A stretch of DNA of 37,583 nucleotides, from positions 1 through 37,583 of the forward strand of contig MUCJ01000002.1 in the NCBI GenBank assembly GCA_002816715.1, read 5' to 3'. Positions within the stretch are counted from its first letter, which is position 1. Each line of letters starts with the position of its first letter. The notes beneath the pieces are model-generated. The model was not told where the DNA came from. It was given only the letters and a program-made list of their open reading frames with translations, and did no database searches. Positions 25,036 through 33,074 of this stretch are shown here, piece after piece. Source of the stretch: SAR202 cluster bacterium Casp-Chloro-G3. GTDB lineage: Bacteria > Chloroflexota > Dehalococcoidia > Lucifugimonadales > UBA3495. The translations under genes and the position numbers were made by a program.

Positions 25036-25122
25036 TTGAGCCCTTCGGCAGGCTGAGGACGAGCGGATCCCCCGCTCATGGTGAGCCCTTCGGCAAGCTC
25101 AGGACAGGCTTGTCGAACCATA
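25036..25122. repeat. Dispersed palindromic repeat, family 2, copy C (inverted)
   Basis: In reverse complement it reads ATGGTTCGACAAGCCTGTCC, then CTGAGCTTGCCGAAGGGCTC, CATGAGCGG...CCGCTCG, and CAGCCTGCCGAAGGGCTCAA, closely matching copy A at 3405-3495. It fills most of the gap between holA and the epimerase gene; the rest of that gap (24844-25152) holds nothing I recognise apart from the holA leader. Confidence 0.8.
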
Positions 25123-25152
25123 AAGCTGTAGCATTTGATTTTTGGAATAGTT

Positions 25153-25569
25153 CTAGGGCTGGCTCTCCACCAGTTCAGTGAGCACGCCAAACACCGAACT
25201 GGGATGGACAAAGGCAATGGTGCCGGAAAGCCCTTCTCGCGGCTCTTGGTCGATCAGCCGCATTCCCAGGCTATCCAAGATTTGCAGTTTGCCGGAAATA
25301 TCATCGACGTTCAGAGCCAGGTGATGCAGACCTTCGCCTCTGCGTTGGATAAACCGACCGACGGCGCTGTCGTCGGACAGCGGCTCCAGCAGTTCCAGCC
25401 GGGTCTGTCCGACCTGGATTAGCGTCGCCCGAACACCCTGGTCGGCCAATTCCTCAATTCTTGTTGGCGGCGTGCCGAACACATCCTGGAACAACTTCAG
25501 GGCGGCGTCAATGTCCTTGACCGCCACGCCCACATGGTCAATGTAGTTGACGGTGCACGTTTCGGCCAC
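25153..25569 (-). CDS. mce: Methylmalonyl-CoA epimerase
   Basis: A 138-residue vicinal-oxygen-chelate protein that interconverts (S)- and (R)-methylmalonyl-CoA. His12 (YIDHVGVAV), a Glu in LELLEPL (59-62), His82/His83 (GLHHLALNVDD) and Glu132 (LTELVE) match the metal site and catalytic acids of the family. GTG 25569 is preceded by AGAAGGAGG at 6 bases, a strong ribosome-binding site. It lies 24 bases after the acyl-CoA dehydrogenase stop, the last gene of the mutase operon, so it supplies the (R)-isomer to the mutase encoded upstream. Confidence 0.92.
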   Translation of the reverse strand: MAETCTVNYIDHVGVAVKDIDAALKLFQDVFGTPPTRIEELADQGVRATLIQVGQTRLELLEPLSDDSAVGRFIQRRGEGLHHLALNVDDISGKLQILDSLGMRLIDQEPREGLSGTIAFVHPSSVFGVLTELVESQP

Positions 25570-25593
25570 GGTACGGCCTCCTTCTGGTTGATA

Positions 25594-26748
25594 CTAGATC
25601 TGGTACTGCTCCAGCACTTGCCGGGCAATGACCAGACGCTGAACTTCCGATGTGCCTTCGTAGATGGTGGTGACCCGTGCGTCGCGGAACAGCCGTTCCA
25701 CCGTCGAGTCCTTGAAGTAACCGGCCCCGCCGTGGACTTGTAACGCCTGGGAGGCGACCTTGACGCACATCTCCGAGGCCAGCAGCTTGGCCATCGACGC
25801 CTCGTTGATGAAGGGTAGTCCTTCGTCCTTGAGAGTGGCGGCCTGCATGGTGGCGGTGCGGGCGGCGTGAACGTCGGTTGCCATGTCGGCCAGCATGAAC
25901 TGGATGGCCTGATGCTGGGCGATGGGCTTGCCAAATGTCTGCCGTTGCTGGGCGTAGCGCACCGCTTCCTCCAGCGCCGCCTGGCCGATACCGACGCACT
26001 GGGCGGCGATGATTATCCGGCTGGTGTCTAGAATTTCCATGGCGTAGCGGAACCCCCGGCCCTCTTCGCCCAACAGGTTGTCGGCGGATACCGGCGTGTC
26101 CTGGAAGATTACTTCATTGGTGCTGGAAGCGCGCATTCCCAGCTTGCCGTGCTGGGGGTTGATCTGCATCCCGGGCGCGCCCTGATGAACTACAAAGGCG
26201 CTGATGCCCCGGTAGCCCTGGGAGCGGTCCAACGTGGCGAACACCACCATGGATTCGGCGACTTCGGCGTTGGTGATGAACGTCTTGCTGCCGTTGAGGA
26301 AGTAGGTGCCGTCGCGCTTGGTGGCGGTGGTCTGCAAGGCGGCGGCGTCGGAGCCACCCCCCGGCTCGGTCAACGCCCAAGCGGCGATGCCCTTGCCGGA
26401 AGCCAGCGATGGTATCAGCCGCTGTTTCTGTTCTTCGTTGCCGAAGCGGTACATGGTGGAGGTGCCCAGGGACAGGTGGGCGATCAGGGTGACGCTGGCC
26501 GATGGGTCGCCCCGGGCGGTCTCTTCCGCGGCGATGGCCACCTGCCGATAACCGCCGCCGCTGCCGCCGTAGGCCGGGTCGATGCCGATGCCGGTCAATC
26601 CCAGCCGGGCCATGCCTTCCCAGTTCTCCATGGAGAAGCGTTCTTCCTCGTCTAGCTGGCGGGCGCGAGGCTTCAGTTCCCGGTCGGCGAAGTCGCGCAC
26701 CAGGTTTTGCAGCATCCGCTCTTCTTCGTTAAGTATTTGGTTGGTCAT
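25594..26748 (-). CDS. Acyl-CoA dehydrogenase
   Basis: A 384-residue FAD-dependent acyl-CoA dehydrogenase of normal length. The family signatures are present: AWALTEPGGGSDAAALQT (about 123-140), TFITNAEVA, and near the C-terminus IYEGTSEVQRLVIARQ, where Glu364 is the catalytic base at the position used by short- and medium-chain enzymes. AAAGGAG lies 7 bases before ATG 26748. It sits between an unknown membrane protein gene and the epimerase gene; a short branched-chain acyl-CoA feeding into methylmalonyl-CoA is a sensible substrate, but this is inferred from context. Electron transfer would be through ETF, not encoded here. Confidence 0.93.
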   Translation of the reverse strand: MTNQILNEEERMLQNLVRDFADRELKPRARQLDEEERFSMENWEGMARLGLTGIGIDPAYGGSGGGYRQVAIAAEETARGDPSASVTLIAHLSLGTSTMYRFGNEEQKQRLIPSLASGKGIAAWALTEPGGGSDAAALQTTATKRDGTYFLNGSKTFITNAEVAESMVVFATLDRSQGYRGISAFVVHQGAPGMQINPQHGKLGMRASSTNEVIFQDTPVSADNLLGEEGRGFRYAMEILDTSRIIIAAQCVGIGQAALEEAVRYAQQRQTFGKPIAQHQAIQFMLADMATDVHAARTATMQAATLKDEGLPFINEASMAKLLASEMCVKVASQALQVHGGAGYFKDSTVERLFRDARVTTIYEGTSEVQRLVIARQVLEQYQI

Positions 26749-26802
26749 GTTTTGGCTCCTTTAGCTGTTGCACAGATCAGGGACTCCGAATTTTAAACGG
26801 GT

Positions 26803-27621
26803 CTACTTGTTCGTCGTGGAGGTTTTGGGTTGACCTCCTACTTTGACTATAGCGTTGGTTAGATCTTGTTGCCTGGGGTTCTTTTGAAATCGGAAGCAAA
26901 CCATGATCAAGAACGAAAAAAAGAAAAATGCCGTTATCGAACCAAAAATTATTGGGATCCAAGGTAATGAGGGTTTCCATGCCGTGATTTGGAATGGAAG
27001 TAAGCAGAAAACAATGCCTGTAGTCAGGATAAAAATCAGTACGCCAATGTCGATACGACCATGTCCGCGTGTTCCAACTCGTCGATTTTGTACCAATTCT
27101 TTAACTGCCGCCACACGTTGTTCATCAGTCAATCTAGCGGTTGACGAGAAAATCTGTCTAGTAGGTGTTACAACCCTTCGCAAGTATCCGCTGATCCCAC
27201 GCTCTGTGGGTACATTCAACGAAGTCTCATAACTCAAAAGTTCTGGATATAAATCGACTACTTGATTATCAAACCAATGGCTGTACCAACGAAACAAGAG
27301 TAAAAAGATCGAGGAAGTACCTGCTGCGACGGCTAAAATAGCAAATTCGATAGGCTCCTGAGCCTTCCTGGACAACGCTCCGTCGATAAATACACCAATT
27401 GCTAATGTCCAGACTGCGGAGGTAAGAGCCAACCCATAGCCAAAGAAGTTGTTCATTCGGTCCACCAGAGAATTCCTGAACTGATAAGTGACTTGAAGCA
27501 TTGTACGCAGATTCTCGTCGCTCATGACCTCACTTCCCATCGGCTTCCTTGACCTTTGCTTTTCCCGGAGTAGACAGAGAATTATTCCTGTGATTCCCGA
27601 TAGAATAGCGAAGCGTAACAA
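26803..27621 (-). CDS. Unknown multi-spanning membrane protein
   Basis: I do not recognise this protein. From TTG 27621 it has 272 residues with hydrophobic segments near 4-18, 59-80, 92-112, 190-210 and 220-243. The charged loop 115-188, rich in Arg, Glu and Thr, is probably cytoplasmic. The tail 246-272 is polar. TTG 27621 has AGGGGG five bases upstream and lies only 9 bases after the mutase stop; ATG 27540, with AAGGA five bases upstream, is the alternative and would drop the first segment. The region is clearly AT-richer than its neighbours: a hand count at 26881-27060 gives 71 of 180 GC, against 35 of 60 at 28021-28080. It may be a recent insertion into the mutase operon. Confidence 0.7.
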   Translation of the reverse strand: MLRFAILSGITGIILCLLREKQRSRKPMGSEVMSDENLRTMLQVTYQFRNSLVDRMNNFFGYGLALTSAVWTLAIGVFIDGALSRKAQEPIEFAILAVAAGTSSIFLLLFRWYSHWFDNQVVDLYPELLSYETSLNVPTERGISGYLRRVVTPTRQIFSSTARLTDEQRVAAVKELVQNRRVGTRGHGRIDIGVLIFILTTGIVFCLLPFQITAWKPSLPWIPIIFGSITAFFFFSFLIMVCFRFQKNPRQQDLTNAIVKVGGQPKTSTTNK

Positions 27622-27630
27622 GTATGCCCC

Positions 27631-29289
27631 CTAAATCCCCGGCATCTGCTGCTGCTCGCCGAACACGTTGCGGAACACCTGGCAAATCTCTCCCAGGGTG
27701 CAGTAGCTCTCCACGCACTCTAGAATGGCCGGAACGGTGTTTTCATCGCCATTGGCAACCTGTTCCAGCCGGGATAGGGCGGCAGTCACTTGGGTACCAT
27801 CCCGCTCGTTGCGTAGTCTCTGGAGGCGGGCTATCTGCTGCTGGGCTGCTTCAGCATCCACGCTTAGCAGATTGCCCATCGGTATCTCATCGGCGACGTA
27901 CTGGTTGACGCCTACCACCACTCTCTGGCCTGAGTCCACCTGCTGCTGATGCTGGTAGGCCGACTCGCCAATCTCCCGCATCTGGAACCCCTGCTCAATT
28001 GCGCTCACCGCCCCGCCCATCTGGTCAATGCGGTCAATGTACTCGAAGGCCCGGGCTTCCAGGTCGTTGGTCAGACTCTCTACGTAGTAGGAGCCGCCCA
28101 GCGGGTCTACCACGTCGGCGACACCGCTTTCGTGGGCGATGATCTGCTGGGTGCGCAGGGATAGCAGGGCCGATTCTTCGGTGGGTAGGCCCAACGCCTC
28201 GTCCCGCGAGTTTACGTGCAGCGACTGAGTGCCGCCCAACACGGCGGCCAGCGCCTGAATTGCGCTGCGCACCAGGTTGTTGTCGGGTTGCTGGGCGGTG
28301 AGAGTTACCCCGGCAGTCTGGGTGTGGAAACGCAGCATCATCGAGCGGGGGTCTTCCGCCCCGAATCGCTCCTTCATAATCTTGGCCCACATGCGCCGCG
28401 CCGCCCGGAACTTGGCGACCTCTTCAAACAGGTTGTTCTGGGACACGAAGAAGAAGGAGATGCGCGGCGCAAAGTCGTCCACATTTAGCCCGGCGTCGAT
28501 GGCGGCCCGCACGTAGGCGATGGCGTTGGCGAAGGTGAAGGCTAACTCCTGCACGGCGGTCGCGCCGGCCTCGCGCATGTGGTAGCCGCTGACGCTGATG
28601 CTGTTCCAGCGAGGAACCTGCTCAGCGCAATACTTGAACACGTCCACCACCAGCCGCATGGAGGGCCGGGGCGGGTAAGCGTAGGTGCCCCGCGCGATGT
28701 ATTCCTTGAGGATGTCGTTTTGCAGGGTGCCGCTGATCTGGCTCTGGGCCACTCCCTGGCGTTTGGCGGCGGCGATGTACATGCACAGCAGCACCGACGC
28801 CGTGGAGTTGATCGTCATAGAGGTGCTGACCCGGTCCAGTGGGATGTCCTTGAAGAGGGTTTCCATGTCCTCCAGGCTACAGATGGGCACTCCCACTTTG
28901 CCGACCTCACCCTGGGACAAGGGATGGTCTGAGTCGTAGCCAATTTGGGTGGGCAGGTCAAAGGCCACCGAAAGCCCGGTCTGTCCCTGGTCCAGCAGGT
29001 AGCGGAACCGCTCGTTGGTGTCGGCGGCGGTGGCATAGCCGGAGTACTGCCGCATGGTCCAGATGCGGCCCCGGTACGTGTTGGGCTGCACTCCCCGGGT
29101 GTAGGGATACTCGCCGGGGAAACCGATATCTTTTAGGTAGTCCAGCTTTGAGTCGCTCAAGTCTTCCGCAGTGTAAACTGGGTCGATGTCTATTCCGCTG
29201 TCGGTCTGGAAGCTCTCTTGGCGTTGGGGAAACCGAGCAGTAGCCGGGTCCAGACTGTTTCTACGCCATTCTTCTTTGCTGTTGGACAC
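27631..29289 (-). CDS. mcmA1: Methylmalonyl-CoA mutase, catalytic (large) subunit
   Basis: A 552-residue catalytic subunit without its own B12 domain, as in split archaeal and Chloroflexota enzymes. Family blocks are YPYTRGV (61-67), TMRQYSGY (78-85), [11 protein letters not shown] (105-115), [11 protein letters not shown] with His237, and [15 protein letters not shown] (321-335). Tyr82 and Arg200 match Tyr89 and Arg207 of the Propionibacterium mutase, which select methylmalonyl-CoA; isobutyryl-CoA mutase has Phe and Gln there. I start it at GTG 29289, seven bases after ACAGGAG, not at the first codon of the longer open frame (29382). The B12 subunit is encoded at 13637-14053. It heads an operon with the membrane protein, acyl-CoA dehydrogenase and epimerase. 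Confidence 0.93.
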   Translation of the reverse strand: MSNSKEEWRRNSLDPATARFPQRQESFQTDSGIDIDPVYTAEDLSDSKLDYLKDIGFPGEYPYTRGVQPNTYRGRIWTMRQYSGYATAADTNERFRYLLDQGQTGLSVAFDLPTQIGYDSDHPLSQGEVGKVGVPICSLEDMETLFKDIPLDRVSTSMTINSTASVLLCMYIAAAKRQGVAQSQISGTLQNDILKEYIARGTYAYPPRPSMRLVVDVFKYCAEQVPRWNSISVSGYHMREAGATAVQELAFTFANAIAYVRAAIDAGLNVDDFAPRISFFFVSQNNLFEEVAKFRAARRMWAKIMKERFGAEDPRSMMLRFHTQTAGVTLTAQQPDNNLVRSAIQALAAVLGGTQSLHVNSRDEALGLPTEESALLSLRTQQIIAHESGVADVVDPLGGSYYVESLTNDLEARAFEYIDRIDQMGGAVSAIEQGFQMREIGESAYQHQQQVDSGQRVVVGVNQYVADEIPMGNLLSVDAEAAQQQIARLQRLRNERDGTQVTAALSRLEQVANGDENTVPAILECVESYCTLGEICQVFRNVFGEQQQMPGI

Positions 29290-29369
29290 CGTTAGTCTCC
29301 TGTCCCGGCGATACGGTTCATTTTGGGTAAAAGTGCGTCCCAAAAGCCTGAGTCTCCCTGAGTCACACC

Positions 29370-29399
29370 ATTGTAGCGTCATTGAGTCTTGCTACTCAA
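29370..29399 (-). promoter_or_regulatory. Promoter of the mutase operon with operator-like dyad
   Basis: On the minus strand TTGAGT (29399-29394) and TACAAT (29375-29370) are 18 bases apart, giving a start near 29362 and a leader of about 73 bases. A perfect inverted repeat TTGAGT-N6-ACTCAA (29382-29399) covers the -35 box and part of the spacer. TGAGTC recurs on the plus strand at 29349-29354, 29359-29364 and 29383-29388. This arrangement suggests a repressor site, but the regulator is unknown. Confidence 0.45.
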
Positions 29400-29717
29400 C
29401 CCGCTGGGAACGTAGGTAGTGGCCCAGTTAGGTTCTCGTCATTCCGGCGCAAGTCGTAATCTAGCAAGGCATAGCAACCACGCCGGTATCTGGACACCGG
29501 CCTTCGCCAGTGTGACGAATGGAATCCCATTCCTGAGCCAGCATATTGAACCACTGCCGGATTTGCAGTTGCCCAGCTGAAAACGCGCGAAAGATCAGAA
29601 TGTGGTGAGTTAGTGGTGAGTTAGTGGTGAGATTGTCGGGTCATAATCGGGTTGTGGCCAGATTGGGGTCGACTGTCAAGTTCTGTTTGAAAAGAGTTTG
29701 CCCTGACCAGTATCACC
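29400..29717. other. Intergenic region with two repeats
   Basis: Between the divergent mcmA1 and glmR promoters lie a family 3 dispersed repeat (29437-29518) and an 11-base tandem repeat, GTGGTGAGTTA, at 29602-29631 (two full units and eight bases of a third). No gene was seen. Confidence 0.55.
29437..29518. repeat. Dispersed repeat, family 3, copy 1
   Basis: It starts CGTCATTCCGGCG, contains CTGGACACCGGCCTTCGCC, and ends GTGTGACGA; the ends are roughly complementary. A related copy is at 34014-34079. It resembles the CGTCATTCC...GGAATGACG palindromes common in many environmental bacterial genomes. Confidence 0.65.
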
Positions 29718-29747
29718 TTGACACTAAAGAAACGCCCTTCTTATACT
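29718..29747 (+). promoter_or_regulatory. Sigma-70-like promoter for glmR
   Basis: A perfect TTGACA (29718-29723) and TATACT (29742-29747) are spaced 18 bases apart. The predicted leader of about 60 bases contains a direct repeat ATAGTGCTA at 29759-29767 and 29787-29795, which could be a binding site. Confidence 0.55.
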
Positions 29748-29813
29748 AACTTAAACGTATAGTGCTATTATTGGTATTGTCTATGGATAGTGCTAATAGA
29801 TCGAACAAAATAA

Positions 29814-30815
29814 ATGAGCAGAAAACGCATTGTAGTAGTGGGCGGCGGCACTGGCAACCACACTACTCTTACTGGACTTAGAACCCTGGACTGCGATCTT
29901 TCCGCTGTGGTGACCATGACTGACAGCGGAGGTAGCTCTGGCAGGCTGCGGGATGAATTGGGACACCTGCCTCCCGGCGATATTCGCCGTTGTTTGATGG
30001 CTCTAGCCTCCGAAGACAAGTCCGGTAACCTGATGCATCGATTGTTTGACTATCGTTTCAGTTCCGGCAATGGACTGAGCGGCCACAACTTTGGTAATTT
30101 GCTGCTCACCGCGCTCACCGAGGTCACTGGCAACACCATCACCGCCATTGAAGAAGCCTCCAAATTGTTGGGGCTCAAGGGCAAGGTGCTTCCGGTTACG
30201 CTGACCCGTTCTACCCTGGTTGCTCGATTGGTTGATGGCACGGAGCTATCCGGTGAATCCACCATAGATTTGCGCCAAGAAAACCTCAACGTCAGCATAG
30301 ATTACGTGTCGTTAGACCCTAAAGCCTATGTGTATCCGCCAGTGCTGGACGCTTTCCTACAGGCCGACGCAATTGTTTTGGGTCCGGGAGATATATACAC
30401 CAGCGTCTTGCCTAACCTTCTGGTGGAGGACGTGGCCGAAGCGATCAACGCCTCCAAGGCGGTTAAAGTCCACGTTTGCAATTTAATGACCAAACCGTCG
30501 GAGTCGAAAGGGTTCAGAGCCTCAACCTTTGTCAAATTGCTGATTGATTATCTCGGGCGGGTTCAACCCCTGGACTTTCTGATATTTAACGATTCTCCGT
30601 TTCCAGAACGGCTGTTGCTGCGTTACGCTGCCGACGGCCAGTATCCAGTAGAATTGGATCTGGACGAAACACAGAATCTGGTAAAGCAAGTTTTAGCAAG
30701 GCCGATTTTGGCCGCTGGGGTCAAGCTGCGCCATGACCCGTATGCCTTGGCCAAAGCGATCATGGAAACCGTTGCAGATCCTAAGCCTAAGCTTGAAGGG
30801 CAATTGAGCAGCTAG
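29814..30815 (+). CDS. glmR: GlmR/YvcK, cell-wall carbon-partitioning factor
   Basis: A 333-residue member of the YvcK/CofD-like family. GGGTG (10-14) is the Rossmann-like nucleotide loop; TDSGGSSGRLR (36-46) and LPPGDIRR (52-59) are family signatures. In Bacillus and Listeria the protein binds UDP-GlcNAc, is needed for peptidoglycan synthesis on gluconeogenic carbon, and in B. subtilis stimulates GlmS. Here glmS is the next gene, which fits that role. The related CofD transferases of coenzyme F420 synthesis are an alternative family, but sequence and context favour GlmR. The ATG start lacks a Shine-Dalgarno and sits in an A-rich leader. RapZ and WhiA, which often flank it in Firmicutes, are absent. 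Confidence 0.9.
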   Translation: MSRKRIVVVGGGTGNHTTLTGLRTLDCDLSAVVTMTDSGGSSGRLRDELGHLPPGDIRRCLMALASEDKSGNLMHRLFDYRFSSGNGLSGHNFGNLLLTALTEVTGNTITAIEEASKLLGLKGKVLPVTLTRSTLVARLVDGTELSGESTIDLRQENLNVSIDYVSLDPKAYVYPPVLDAFLQADAIVLGPGDIYTSVLPNLLVEDVAEAINASKAVKVHVCNLMTKPSESKGFRASTFVKLLIDYLGRVQPLDFLIFNDSPFPERLLLRYAADGQYPVELDLDETQNLVKQVLARPILAAGVKLRHDPYALAKAIMETVADPKPKLEGQLSS

Positions 30816-31132
30816 GTCGCACCCCCTACTTTGGGCAAAACCCTTTTTCAAAACCCGATTTAATGAATCCAACTAATGAATCCAACTAATGAATCCACAA
30901 TGAGCTAATCTCAGAACGAGTCTCAAATAGCAAATTTGGTTTGGGTGGATTCTTCGGCTGGTGCTGGCTCAATATGGTTAGATAAAGTACGTTAGAGTTA
31001 GCCTGTCGCTCTTTGGGACTGTATAGTAACTTGTTTTGGTACGGTTTTATGCTTAACTAAGTAAAATACCGTCCGCCAGGTTCAAGCTATAAGTTGTTCT
31101 TATTCTTAGGGTCGGTTGTTATCGGAGGCATC
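30816..31132. other. Intergenic region between glmR and glmS
   Basis: It contains a 13-base tandem repeat TAATGAATCCAAC at 30861-30897 (two units plus 11 bases), a possible -10 box TATAGT at 31022-31027, and a dyad ACGGTTTTA...TAAAATACCGT at 31041-31072 just before glmS. I looked for the core of the glmS ribozyme and did not find it. Confidence 0.45.
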
Positions 31133-32995
31133 GTGTGTGGCATAGTCGCATACCTGGGTAATCAGGAAGCTTGGCCCATCATCTTGGAAGGCCTGCAGCG
31201 GTTGGAATACCGGGGCTATGACAGTGCTGGCATTGCCATTGCCGACGGTTCAGGTAAATTACACTTCCGCAAAACAGTCGGGAAAGTTGTCGGTCTGATT
31301 CCGGTGGGCCAATTGGGTGTTCCCCAGGGTTTTGCTGGCATTGGACACACTCGTTGGGCCACACATGGCAAGCCCTCTAGCGCCAACGCCCACCCTCACA
31401 CCGAGTGCCACGGGGACATCGCTTTAGTCCACAATGGAATCGTGGAAAACTTTTTGGTATTGAAACGTCGTCTTCAGGATCAAGGTCATGAGTTCACCTC
31501 TGAGACTGATACTGAAGTTATAGCCCACTTGATTGAGGAAGGGTGCGCCGAAGGTCTGTCTTTTGAAGACTCTTTCCGGCGTTTGGGCACAGTACTAAAA
31601 GGCTCTCAAGCAATTGCGGCCATGATGCAGGGAGAAGCTGGTAAGATCTGCGTGATGCGTCTGGGAAACGCCGGTGGCATTGTGGTGGCCAACCGCGATG
31701 GCCAAAGTATTGTGGCCAGCGATTTGCCGGCTATGCTGCCGCTGTTCCGTATGGACTCTCCGTCCGGGGATGTGGGATTCATGGAGCCCGGGGAGATGGC
31801 GATTGTTACCCGGCAGGGCGTTAACTATCTGGACCTAGAGGGCAACGCGTTGGAAAAACAGTTGCGCCACGTTACTCCAGAAGATGTGTTGATCGACAAG
31901 GGCGGCTACCGGCACTTTATGCTCAAGGAAATTATGGAGCAGCCGCAGGCGGTGGCGGCGGCTTTGCGGGAGAGGGTGGACTTTGAGCACGGAAGAGTCA
32001 ATTTGCCCGACTTCCCCATCTCCGACGCGGATATCAAGCAATTGCAGCGGGTGATGCTGATTGGATGCGGTACCAGCCTGCACGCGGCTCAGGTGGGTCG
32101 GCACCTCATAGAACGGCTGGCTGGTCTGCCTGCCGAAGTTGAGAGCGCTTCAGAGTTCCGCTATCGGGATGCCTATATCAACGAGCGCACGCTGTACATT
32201 TCTATTGCTCAGTCTGGGGAGACCGCCGATACGGTGGCGGCAATGCACGAGATCAAGGCTAAGGGTGGTCGGCTGATCACCATCTGCAATGCCCAGGGCA
32301 GCCAGGCCTCCAGACTGGCTGAAGCCACCTTATACATGCGCTCGGGCATGGAGGTTGGGGTGGCCAGCACCAAGACTTTCATCTCATCTCTGACTATCCT
32401 GAACTTGCTGGCCGTGTACTTGGGGCAAGTTAGAGGTCAACTTTCCCCGGAAGATTCTCGTCGGTTGGTTGATGACTTGGCCCGAGTCCCCACGCTCATC
32501 GGGGATATGCTGGTTGACACCAGTCAGTACCAGCAACTGGCCCGGCGCTTCAAAGATTATAACAATTTCATGTTCCTGGGCAGAGGTATCAACTCACCCA
32601 TTGCCTCAGAGGGAGCGTTGAAATTGAAGGAAATTAGTTATATCCATGCGGAAGGCTATCCGGCGGGGGAGATGAAGCATGGCCCCATTGCGCTGATTGA
32701 TACGGAAATGGCCACGCTGGCCCTGGCGCCCCGGGATTCGCTCTTCGACAAGATGCTGAGCAATGTGAAAGAGGTAAAAGCCCGGGATGGCGTGGTCATT
32801 GGAGTTACCACGGCGGGAGACACTGAGTTGAGCGAGGAAGTAGATGAAATAATCTACATACCTCCAGCCCCGGACCACTTGGTGCCCATGCTGGCTACTA
32901 TACCAATGCAGTTGCTGGCTTACCACATCTCTGTTCAGCGGGGTTGCGATGTTGACCAGCCGCGCAATTTAGCCAAGTCAGTGACTGTTGAGTAG
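31133..32995 (+). CDS. glmS: Glutamine--fructose-6-phosphate aminotransferase
   Basis: GlmS makes glucosamine-6-phosphate from fructose-6-phosphate and glutamine, the entry step to UDP-GlcNAc. The true start is GTG 31133, because the next codon is the obligatory N-terminal nucleophile Cys2 (MCGIVAYLG) and GGAGG lies 4 bases upstream; an upstream in-frame TTG at 31094 would bury this cysteine. The protein has 620 residues: glutaminase domain 1-240 with HTRWATHG (72-79), and two SIS isomerase domains from about 290, with IGCGTS (310-315) and a second near GRGINSPIASEGALKLKE. The C-terminus DQPRNLAKSVTVE is conserved. It lies between glmR and uppP, forming a cell-wall precursor group. Confidence 0.96.
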   Translation: MCGIVAYLGNQEAWPIILEGLQRLEYRGYDSAGIAIADGSGKLHFRKTVGKVVGLIPVGQLGVPQGFAGIGHTRWATHGKPSSANAHPHTECHGDIALVHNGIVENFLVLKRRLQDQGHEFTSETDTEVIAHLIEEGCAEGLSFEDSFRRLGTVLKGSQAIAAMMQGEAGKICVMRLGNAGGIVVANRDGQSIVASDLPAMLPLFRMDSPSGDVGFMEPGEMAIVTRQGVNYLDLEGNALEKQLRHVTPEDVLIDKGGYRHFMLKEIMEQPQAVAAALRERVDFEHGRVNLPDFPISDADIKQLQRVMLIGCGTSLHAAQVGRHLIERLAGLPAEVESASEFRYRDAYINERTLYISIAQSGETADTVAAMHEIKAKGGRLITICNAQGSQASRLAEATLYMRSGMEVGVASTKTFISSLTILNLLAVYLGQVRGQLSPEDSRRLVDDLARVPTLIGDMLVDTSQYQQLARRFKDYNNFMFLGRGINSPIASEGALKLKEISYIHAEGYPAGEMKHGPIALIDTEMATLALAPRDSLFDKMLSNVKEVKARDGVVIGVTTAGDTELSEEVDEIIYIPPAPDHLVPMLATIPMQLLAYHISVQRGCDVDQPRNLAKSVTVE

Positions 32996-33074
32996 TTCAG
33001 GCTACAGGGCGCTTCCCTTGTTTTCATTCGACGTTTCGGTTGCGCCCTTTCAGTTCCGCGGGCAAAAGTAGCCA

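Noticed and set aside
27631-29289. Isobutyryl-CoA mutase instead of methylmalonyl-CoA mutase
   Set aside because: The specificity pair is Tyr82 and Arg200, as in methylmalonyl-CoA mutase, not Phe and Gln.
30816-31132. glmS ribozyme in the glmS leader
   Set aside because: I could not find the conserved core or the cleavage-site context; the region is AT-rich with only a simple dyad.
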